From a virus: 45,561 nt of DNA. The stretch lies in IMG/VR virus record IMGVR_UViG_3300020450_001517, positions 1 through 45,561 of that record; one strand, 5' to 3'. A program made the translations under genes and the position numbers. Below, piece by piece: positions 22,232 through 28,877 of the stretch (position 1 is its first letter; every line of letters starts with the position of its first letter). The notes under the pieces were generated by a model. The model ran no database searches. It was not told the DNA's origin and saw nothing but the letters and a program-made list of their open reading frames with translations.

Positions 22232-23136
22232 TTGATATATCCTCTTTGATAACCTTCAGGTCTGTTATTAGAATCAGCAAAAGCCTGTTGCCATTGATTG
22301 TTTCTATTATAACCTTTTGTCCACACATTGTCAAGCTCTATCTTGCCTTGTGCTACTAATGTTGTTGCAAGTTTCATAGCATCATGAAATGTTTCTGCCC
22401 TCGGACTTGGCATTTTCATTGTAATATTATTCCACAACCAATCAGACTTCAATTGTCCATGTGGTACTGTGCCCATTATAATCAATGCATTTGGATGAGT
22501 CTCAGCTTTCAATACTTGGTCAGTATCTTTTAAGTTTACAACAACATTATATTTTTGACTTGGTTTATGAACTACATCTACAGCCACTTCGTTCCAATAT
22601 TCCAAGTTACTTCTTGTGCATACATCTACACCAAAATTATAGTTCATATGTTCTATGGTTTGATAAAATACTTGTGCTAAAAATCCACCACCAATAATCA
22701 ACATGGTTCCACCATCATGTTGTTGTAATTCTTCGCGACACACTAATGCCATATTCACTGCACAAGCTACAGGTTCAATAATGTAATCTGGATGTGCTTC
22801 TGGTACTACACAGTAGGTACCTTTTTTACAGTTATATACGTCAGCATAACCAGGTTCACCTCTAGTTGCAACATAGTCATTAATTTTACAATCATCTATT
22901 TTGTTGCCTACTGCAATTACTCGACCTAGTCCTTCATGTCCATGCATTTCAGCTGGCAGTAAAGGAAACTTACCATTCATCATATCAATGTCACTACGAC
23001 ATACACCAGTCATTATTGCTTGTACACGTATTTCATCTGATAATAACATGGGTACCAAGTAATCCTTTTCAAAGAACTTACCTTCTCCGTCAGTCACAAG
23101 TTGTCTTACAGGTTGCTCAAGATTTGGTGTATCCAT
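22222..23136 (-). CDS. Zinc-type MDR alcohol/polyol dehydrogenase
   Basis: A 304-residue medium-chain dehydrogenase/reductase. The start at 23136 was chosen because AGGAGA precedes it and it shortens the overlap with the upstream gene to 31 bases. Catalytic-zinc residues are in GVCRSD (Cys), MHGHEGLG (His-Glu) and IIEPVAC (Glu); the Rossmann loop is LIIGGGFLAQVFY. The structural-zinc Cys lobe is absent. Relatives include sorbitol dehydrogenase and the ribulose-5-phosphate reductase TarJ. Beside a TagD-like enzyme, reduction of a ketose phosphate to a polyol phosphate is attractive but unproven. Confidence 0.85.
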   Translation of the reverse strand: MDTPNLEQPVRQLVTDGEGKFFEKDYLVPMLLSDEIRVQAIMTGVCRSDIDMMNGKFPLLPAEMHGHEGLGRVIAVGNKIDDCKINDYVATRGEPGYADVYNCKKGTYCVVPEAHPDYIIEPVACAVNMALVCREELQQHDGGTMLIIGGGFLAQVFYQTIEHMNYNFGVDVCTRSNLEYWNEVAVDVVHKPSQKYNVVVNLKDTDQVLKAETHPNALIIMGTVPHGQLKSDWLWNNITMKMPSPRAETFHDAMKLATTLVAQGKIELDNVWTKGYNRNNQWQQAFADSNNRPEGYQRGYIKWD

Positions 23137-23984
23137 ATATCCATCTCCTGTTGTAATTTCCAATAGTCATCATTTTTATGTTCAAACAATGCAGTCTTTA
23201 TCATTTCTTTGTATGCACTTTCTGGACATAAACCCAGTTCAAAACTTTTTGTTTTTGTATGAACTGCAATATCATCGCCATCTCTACTTGCCCAATCAGC
23301 ACGTAATTCAAAATCTCCAAATTCAATGTAACAAAAATCATCTACATCATATACGCCATCAGGATCAACTTCTCCATAATCACTGTCCGTTAAATCTTCT
23401 AAGTTCCATGATTGTGTTGTGATAATATTTTTAGGTTGTATTTTTCTCCAATTAGGCTCAAACATTTGATATAAACTTAACAAGTGTGGCATCAAATCTC
23501 TGCTCACTCCACCATATGCTAATTGTTTATTTGTAAACCAACTACCTGGTTTAGGAACTCTATTATCATTGATCCAATTAATTTTTGCATATCCTTTTGC
23601 ACAGTTTGCCATTTCAATAATGTTATCTCTGTATTGATTGTTTTTGGTCATCATAATCCTTGTATCATTATGATCTCCAAGTAATTTTACCCATTGTTGT
23701 TGATTGAATACGCCTGGCTTTTCTACGAACATAATATCACAGTGACCTGCATAAAGATATGCAAGTTCTAAATGTGTCCAGTTTGGAGTAGTAATGTGAC
23801 AAGTGTTAAAATAGTGACCACCATGTCCGGTGCCACCTCCAGTTACATGTTCTGGCTTGTTGAAGTCTGCATTAGGATCTGCAATGTCTACTGTTGTAAC
23901 TTGCCAGCCCATACTTTCGTATATACTTTTGTATAGGCTACCAAATCCTGTACCAACTATTAGTGCTTTATTCGAAGAGTGCAT
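23106..23984 (-). CDS. Gfo/Idh/MocA-like oxidoreductase
   Basis: A 292-residue NAD(P)-dependent oxidoreductase of the Gfo/Idh/MocA type. N-terminal Rossmann GTGFGSLY (11-18), FVEKPG with the family's conserved Lys-Pro of the active site, NQYRDN, and a C-terminal substrate domain beginning GGVSRDLMPHLL, where a catalytic His-type residue sits. It would oxidise or reduce a sugar. It overlaps DpdA by 17 bases and the MDR gene by 31 bases, so all three are one translational group. Confidence 0.83.
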   Translation of the reverse strand: MHSSNKALIVGTGFGSLYKSIYESMGWQVTTVDIADPNADFNKPEHVTGGGTGHGGHYFNTCHITTPNWTHLELAYLYAGHCDIMFVEKPGVFNQQQWVKLLGDHNDTRIMMTKNNQYRDNIIEMANCAKGYAKINWINDNRVPKPGSWFTNKQLAYGGVSRDLMPHLLSLYQMFEPNWRKIQPKNIITTQSWNLEDLTDSDYGEVDPDGVYDVDDFCYIEFGDFELRADWASRDGDDIAVHTKTKSFELGLCPESAYKEMIKTALFEHKNDDYWKLQQEMDIWIHQILSNL

Positions 23985-25473
23985 TAAACTGTGCTGAACT
24001 GTTAATTGTTTTCTTTCCTACGGCACCACGTGTGCCAATTACTTTCATCCATAGTTTACGATGATTTTCGATAATAGTCAAGCTCTTTCCTTTATCGCTT
24101 TCAGCAAATACTTCCATAATAACATCTTTAACTTCAGTCTTATCAAAGTTATCATCTACCATCATACTAGGATATGCACCTTTGTCAAAGGATTTGTTTG
24201 CTTCTTGTACACTCATAATATGTTGCCATACATTGTGATTCATTAACAAGCAATAAGCAAAACTATCCCAACTTGTTTTAGTTTCGGTGCCCATTCTACT
24301 TACATCACCAGGAGCATAGTAACAAATATCATCAATGGCTAAACCTTTGCTCATAGGTGAACTTATATAATCTGGATACATCTGTTTTACAACATCATCA
24401 AATGGAACATTACTACCTTTGTATGCTTTATCATCTGGACCTACATTCATCAAGTAACTCCATTTACCACCTTGATCCAATCTCCAGTTTGTGTAAAACT
24501 GTCCATTGGCTGTACACAAGAAAGGACTTGCACAATCATATGTAATGTTGAAACTAGGGTTATGATACTTGCGAACTGCTCTTTGCATTGCAGTTAGCAC
24601 CACTGCCCATTCTAATTTACTTGTACCAAGAAAGTGCATAACATCATGCTTGCCTTCTTCAAGTAGTCCGTCATGTCTAAGTTCAACTAGTCTTTTAAGT
24701 GCTAGTTCAATATCACACATATTTTGACCACCCATAGCCCAACCATTGAAGTGTGCATCTGGATACTGTTTTGGATCACAAAACTTTTTCATTTGTGAAT
24801 ACCAATCATCTGCTTGTGCAAAGTTTTCACCTTGTAGCACATTTAAGAACTTGCAATCGCCACTACGGTTCTTAATAAAGTATTCGTTATTAAAAGCAGT
24901 ACCGTCTACTGCTTCTTGATAACTTCCGATGTTACTAGCTTTTGCACCTTCAGGACTTCTGCTTACCCATGCTGGAATATCCAATATCATTCCATAGTCC
25001 ATAAATGCGTCCATCCATTTGAGAACGCCATCACGTTTTTTCTGTGCTAGACTACAACCACTTCCTGCTCTCCAGTCACCTTCCCATTTGCCTTTACCAA
25101 TCTGAAAGCCTCCGCTATCACCTAATAGCCAACTGTATTGTCTATCACGTTCTCTGTATTGACTTTCTCTGTACATGTCTTTTTGTAAATCAAGACTGGC
25201 ATGACCTGCACTGTGTAAACTCCACTTGTAACGCCACATACCTTCTTTAGCAAGCCAGTTTATACTTTCAACTCCATTTGTGAGGTGCGAGGGAATTCGA
25301 TTGAGTGGGATATAAGGTTCCCCACTACCTTTCTTATTTTCGTCTAATGGTTCTAAGCCTCGTCTTTGCCTACCTACAAACAGAGCATAGAAAGTACTAA
25401 GTGCTGGCAAGAATGTTGCATAGTCACTTTGTCTTGCAGTTAAGTCTGTTTCAGTTGTATAATCTGTTGTCAT
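23968..25473 (-). CDS. dpdA: DpdA-like DNA deazaguanine transglycosylase
   Basis: A 501-residue TGT-superfamily protein best read as DpdA, which swaps guanine in DNA for a 7-deazaguanine. LLGDSGGFQ (117-124) carries the general-base Asp of TGT, NVLQGEN and NGWAMGG match the substrate loops, and ITYDCASP (D313) matches the nucleophile Asp. The zinc site is not obvious. Tail differs from tRNA-guanine transglycosylases, and length (501 versus about 380) favours DpdA. It overlaps the oxidoreductase gene and a 52-aa gene, and shares an operon with folE and the QueD-like gene. Likely effect: protection of phage DNA from host nucleases. Confidence 0.85.
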   Translation of the reverse strand: MTTDYTTETDLTARQSDYATFLPALSTFYALFVGRQRRGLEPLDENKKGSGEPYIPLNRIPSHLTNGVESINWLAKEGMWRYKWSLHSAGHASLDLQKDMYRESQYRERDRQYSWLLGDSGGFQIGKGKWEGDWRAGSGCSLAQKKRDGVLKWMDAFMDYGMILDIPAWVSRSPEGAKASNIGSYQEAVDGTAFNNEYFIKNRSGDCKFLNVLQGENFAQADDWYSQMKKFCDPKQYPDAHFNGWAMGGQNMCDIELALKRLVELRHDGLLEEGKHDVMHFLGTSKLEWAVVLTAMQRAVRKYHNPSFNITYDCASPFLCTANGQFYTNWRLDQGGKWSYLMNVGPDDKAYKGSNVPFDDVVKQMYPDYISSPMSKGLAIDDICYYAPGDVSRMGTETKTSWDSFAYCLLMNHNVWQHIMSVQEANKSFDKGAYPSMMVDDNFDKTEVKDVIMEVFAESDKGKSLTIIENHRKLWMKVIGTRGAVGKKTINSSAQFNALFE

Positions 25474-25628
25474 TTAACTTGTAATACTTTCCTAAGTTCA
25501 GCACCTTCAAAATTTTCCATAGCAAGATATTTTGCAAGTACAGGATTATCTGGATCAAGTTTTAAAACTTCTTTTGCTAGATTATAGATCATTTCATAAT
25601 CCAACGATGTTTTTATATGCTTGCCCAT
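25470..25628 (-). CDS. Small hypothetical protein (52 aa)
   Basis: A 52-residue helical soluble protein (MGKHIKTSLDYEMIYNLAKE...). Its stop overlaps the dpdA start by 4 bases (ATGA) and it begins one base before the clamp stop, so translational coupling to dpdA is likely. A TPR-like feel (LDPDNPVLAKYLA) is noted without confidence. Confidence 0.65.
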   Translation of the reverse strand: MGKHIKTSLDYEMIYNLAKEVLKLDPDNPVLAKYLAMENFEGAELRKVLQVK

Positions 25629-26360
25629 TTACTTGCTTTGTGCTGGAAGGATATAGTCATAAGTTGCCATACCACTATCTACTGTTATCATTGCCGCACC
25701 TGCATCACTAAACTTCATAGTAATATCCCCAGGCAAGTTTAAAATACTTTGCACTTGTGCTACGGGCCAACTCCAACCTGTGTTTAATGCACCTTGTACA
25801 TTTGCTTGGAATACAAAGTTACCAGCATGTGTAGTTGAATCACCAAAGAAAAACTTTAAATCATTACCTTCAGTCTTTGCAACAAACACAGTTTCTTCTC
25901 CGTTAGCTTGACTTTGCATTTTAAATCTTGCAATGCTTGCACTATTGGGTTCCATTTCAATATCCCAACTAACACCTTTAAACTTGACGCTTTTTAGTTT
26001 TTCCTCAACTACTTCTTTACTCATAAATCTGTAGTCATTTTTAAAGTCGCCACTTGCATTTTCAAAATGCAAACCAAACGGAACAGTTTCTCCATTACGT
26101 TCTTGTTCATTAACAGTGATGTTTGCATTTTCTTTGTATTCATCAATGTTAAGTAAAATGTTTAGTTTGCTAAGATTAGGCAAACCAAAAGTACCACTTA
26201 GTCCTGGTACTTGCTCTTTAAATGTTGCTTGTACAATAACTGTACGATCATCATCCATAGCTTCTAGTTGTGTTCCGCCATCTTCATTGACGATTTTTGC
26301 TGACTCGATAAATCCAAGTCCATGTGTATGTTGCACAATATCTTTTAAATAATCTCTCAT
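25629..26360 (-). CDS. 45: Sliding clamp (T4 gp45-like)
   Basis: A 243-residue protein comparable in length to the T4 clamp gp45 (228 aa). The start at 26360 has AGGAT upstream. Two similar halves of mixed strand/helix, with NLSKLNILLNIDEY in the first and GWSWPVAQVQSILNLPGDITMKF in the second, as in phage clamps. It tethers the polymerase and, in T4, activates late transcription with gp33/gp55. It lies in the replication operon after gp43 and the DnaE-like gene. Confidence 0.8.
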   Translation of the reverse strand: MRDYLKDIVQHTHGLGFIESAKIVNEDGGTQLEAMDDDRTVIVQATFKEQVPGLSGTFGLPNLSKLNILLNIDEYKENANITVNEQERNGETVPFGLHFENASGDFKNDYRFMSKEVVEEKLKSVKFKGVSWDIEMEPNSASIARFKMQSQANGEETVFVAKTEGNDLKFFFGDSTTHAGNFVFQANVQGALNTGWSWPVAQVQSILNLPGDITMKFSDAGAAMITVDSGMATYDYILPAQSK

Positions 26361-26596
26361 TTTCGATCCTTTTTCAGTAGTATTATGTTGTAACTGCCTT
26401 GTGTGCGGGTGTTTAATTTGTACTCCCTCACATATGTATTTAGGTGGAGCCAAGTTTCAATCTCTTGTTTAATTAAACCTTGCCCGCAAATAATTTCGCA
26501 CCGTTTATTGTTGTTATAATAGCATTGTTCTACAAACTTGTCAACTGCTTTCCATGCTTCATGTACATGCATTCTATGCAAATCTAAACAAGGCAT
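26357..26596 (-). CDS. Smr-domain protein
   Basis: A 79-residue Smr (small MutS-related) domain with its hallmark LDLHRM (4-9), a helix HEAWKAVDKFVEQC, and ICGQGLIKQEIETWL in the place of the HGKG loop. Smr domains nick or bind branched DNA or RNA. The gene overlaps the clamp start by 4 bases, fitting a replication/recombination role. Confidence 0.78.
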   Translation of the reverse strand: MPCLDLHRMHVHEAWKAVDKFVEQCYYNNNKRCEIICGQGLIKQEIETWLHLNTYVREYKLNTRTQGSYNIILLKKDRK

Positions 26597-26808
26597 CAGT
26601 GGAAAGTATTTGCATTTTTATTGTTTGTATTCATTACTGTAATCATTAAGTCTTCAAATTCTTCATCATCTAGCATAGTTCGATACATTTTAGTTGCACT
26701 AGCTTGTACTATTGAAGCCACAGCCAAAGGTGATAATCCTTCTTCAATTAACTCCATTACAAGATTTTGTTGCCTAATAGTAGCATATTCAAGTTGTTCA
26801 TCATCCAT
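26596..26808 (-). CDS. Hypothetical protein (70 aa)
   Basis: A 70-residue acidic helical protein (ATIRQQNLVMELIEEGLSPLAVASI then an acidic stretch DDEEFEDL). The middle resembles a small helix-turn-helix, but no family is certain. One shared base with the Smr gene. Confidence 0.65.
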   Translation of the reverse strand: MDDEQLEYATIRQQNLVMELIEEGLSPLAVASIVQASATKMYRTMLDDEEFEDLMITVMNTNNKNANTFH

Positions 26809-26810
26809 AA

Positions 26811-27137
26811 CTATTCTTTCGTTTGTTTTGTGTTAAAATAATATTCAAGAGGTTCTAGTTTTTCTTTTGGAACATATACATCTCTTTCTTCATTGAACAT
26901 ATTAGATGTGTACGGAACTTCTAAATTTTCCCAAACTGTATCGTCACCTTCCTTACAAACAATAACATTTGTTTCGTGTCCGTCTCCCGTAAAGATCTTT
27001 GTCATAGCGACTCCTGTACTACTTGCGTGTTGCAATGCATTAGCCAAGTCTAACAAACCATTTTTGTTTGCAACTATAACAATATCTTTGCCAGGTTCTA
27101 CGTGTTCATATATATGAACTAAAGGAGGTTTACGCAT
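26811..27137 (-). CDS. Hypothetical protein (108 aa)
   Basis: A 108-residue soluble protein with alternating strands and helices (KDIVIVANKNGLLDLANALQ, TNVIVCKEGDD). I cannot assign a function; it looks like a small alpha/beta sandwich. It lies 9 bases after the DnaE-like stop. Confidence 0.65.
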   Translation of the reverse strand: MRKPPLVHIYEHVEPGKDIVIVANKNGLLDLANALQHASSTGVAMTKIFTGDGHETNVIVCKEGDDTVWENLEVPYTSNMFNEERDVYVPKEKLEPLEYYFNTKQTKE

Positions 27138-27145
27138 AATTTACT

Positions 27146-28822
27146 TTAACTTAGTTTTTCTAGTTTGTCAACAGTTAATCCTCTGCATTGTTTAGCATCA
27201 ATATACTGTGTTCTGTTGTTCATTTTTAAAAATCCGTGCCCATAAAGTATTGGATATTTTCTTGTGCTGATTGGATCATGCAGTGTTACATCTATGTATT
27301 CACCATTTCCAATACCAAGTGTTACAAATGTTACATACTTGCCACGTTCACTTTTGAATACCCTACTGTTGGCTACTATACCACAAAAAGCGGCTTTACC
27401 ACCTCTGCGTTTTAAAAATGTATTGGGCAAGAACTGACTGCTGGTCCAATAGCCTTTGCGTTTGTATTCGTCTACAGGATCATACAAATCACACACATTG
27501 CCCAATGCATTGTTTAATAGTGCTTCTCTTTTGTATACCCAACGTCTATACGAACCTTGACAGTGTTTGAGTGCCGCCTCCCAAAACTTTTGTGGATTGT
27601 GGGCTTTCTCATATGCTAGACTCCATATAAGCCTACCCAAGTTTATAGCATGAGCTCTACATATACCAAACCCACTTAGTTGTCTTAGATCTTCCATAAT
27701 CTCATCACGTTTGACATGGCTACCAATTAGTTCATAAAACTGCATAACTTTTTCTTCGTTGCGTTTGGCAAATGCTCTACGCCACATATCAGCTTCATAG
27801 TAATTGCAACCTAGTATTTTACTGATGCGTTTGATAGCATCATCTTCGTATACAGTTGTTTCGTTAAATTTGTCTTTGCTCCAATCATTGAAGAAACTGG
27901 CTTTGCGTCTGCCTTGCATTGCTACAGGACGTACCAGTGCAGTTGCAAATGTGCAGTCATCTCTGTTGGTTACGTGCAATGCTCTAAACAGTCTACGCAT
28001 TGCTGGCGACTCCGCTTGTGTAACACCCAATACATCACCACGCTGTAACAGTTGTGCAGTCTTTTCATCATACTGCGGATATTCCATTGGTTGCTTGCCA
28101 TTTATCTCCCATAGTTGACTAAGTCCTCTGTTTGCAAGTATATCAATTTTAAAGTGTTCAAGGTCTTCTATCTCATACTTGTCTAATAGTATTTGATTCT
28201 CACCATTGATAAGACTTTTGGGTACCTTTCTATCAAATATAAGTACACCACCACAGTGTTTGCTGATATAGTTTTTCTTGCCTTCCAGCTTTCTTGCTAT
28301 GCGTTCTGCTTCGCCTTCTTGTCCTGGAATAACTTCTGTAAGTCGAAAGTTTCTGCCCAACTTGTTGTGTGGTACTCCAAGTCGTTTACATGCTTCACGC
28401 AATGCACTTTTGGGTTTGTAAGTTACAAAGTTTGATACTCTTGCACTTTGTCTGGGCCAGTTGTCGTATACACGTTGCATTACTATTGCTTGAGCCCAAT
28501 GTGGAAAGTCCAAGTCAATGTCTGGTAAGTCGTCACGTTTTGGATTAATAAAACGTGCTAGTGGTATTTGTTGTTCAATTGGATCTACATCACTTATGCC
28601 CATAAGGAAACACACAAGACTGCATCCTGCTGATCCTCTAGTTATGTGTGGAAAGTCTTTTGCTAGTTCTAATATCTCATGTACTCTTACAAAATGTTTG
28701 ACGAATCTATGCTTGAGTATTAGTTCTACTTCTTCGGCTAGCCTATCTGTGTATTCTTTTGTTGTTGGTATTTTTCTACAAAAACGTGATGTGAGTTGTT
28801 CTATCTGTTCTAGTTCTGTCAT
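27146..28822 (-). CDS. Truncated family C DNA polymerase (DnaE/ImuC-like)
   Basis: A 558-residue family C polymerase that lacks the PHP domain (DnaE is about 1160 aa). Palm: TRGSAGCSLVCFLMGISDVDP (61-81), LPDIDLDF (D101, D103) and HFKIDILA (D227) keep all three catalytic Asp. Fingers and later conserved blocks are present (KHCGGVLIF, VTQAESPAMRRLF, SGFGICRAHA), followed by an OB-like end (FCGIVANSRVF). It should be active and may be error-prone or a repair polymerase like ImuC. A second polymerase family beside gp43 is unusual in T4-like phages. It lies between gp43 and the clamp. Confidence 0.85.
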   Translation of the reverse strand: MTELEQIEQLTSRFCRKIPTTKEYTDRLAEEVELILKHRFVKHFVRVHEILELAKDFPHITRGSAGCSLVCFLMGISDVDPIEQQIPLARFINPKRDDLPDIDLDFPHWAQAIVMQRVYDNWPRQSARVSNFVTYKPKSALREACKRLGVPHNKLGRNFRLTEVIPGQEGEAERIARKLEGKKNYISKHCGGVLIFDRKVPKSLINGENQILLDKYEIEDLEHFKIDILANRGLSQLWEINGKQPMEYPQYDEKTAQLLQRGDVLGVTQAESPAMRRLFRALHVTNRDDCTFATALVRPVAMQGRRKASFFNDWSKDKFNETTVYEDDAIKRISKILGCNYYEADMWRRAFAKRNEEKVMQFYELIGSHVKRDEIMEDLRQLSGFGICRAHAINLGRLIWSLAYEKAHNPQKFWEAALKHCQGSYRRWVYKREALLNNALGNVCDLYDPVDEYKRKGYWTSSQFLPNTFLKRRGGKAAFCGIVANSRVFKSERGKYVTFVTLGIGNGEYIDVTLHDPISTRKYPILYGHGFLKMNNRTQYIDAKQCRGLTVDKLEKLS

Positions 28823-28847
28823 GCCTAAACGGTCCTAATAAAGCCAA

Positions 28848-28865
28848 ACGTACTATTATGTACGT
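28848..28865. repeat. Inverted repeat between polymerase genes
   Basis: ACGTAC-TATTAT-GTACGT, a 6-bp palindromic stem with a 6-base centre, in the 55-base gap between gp43 and the DnaE-like gene. It could be an operator or an RNA hairpin. T4 gp43 binds a hairpin in its own mRNA, but that lies before gp43, not after it as here. Confidence 0.5.
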
Positions 28866-28869
28866 ACTT

Positions 28870-28877
28870 TATTTATG
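28870..28877 (-). promoter_or_regulatory. Late promoter candidate (CATAAATA)
   Basis: CATAAATA on the minus strand directly after the gp43 stop and about 48 bases before the DnaE-like ATG. One base from the T4 late octamer; weak evidence alone. Confidence 0.3.

Noticed and set aside
22222-23163. Longer start for the MDR dehydrogenase
   Set aside because: The ATG at 23136 has AGGAGA at proper spacing, while the first ATG has no such site and deepens the overlap with the upstream gene.
25629-26453. Longer N-terminus for the sliding clamp
   Set aside because: The extra 31 residues overlap the Smr gene out of frame and look non-clamp-like; the ATG at 26360 has a ribosome site and matches the family length.
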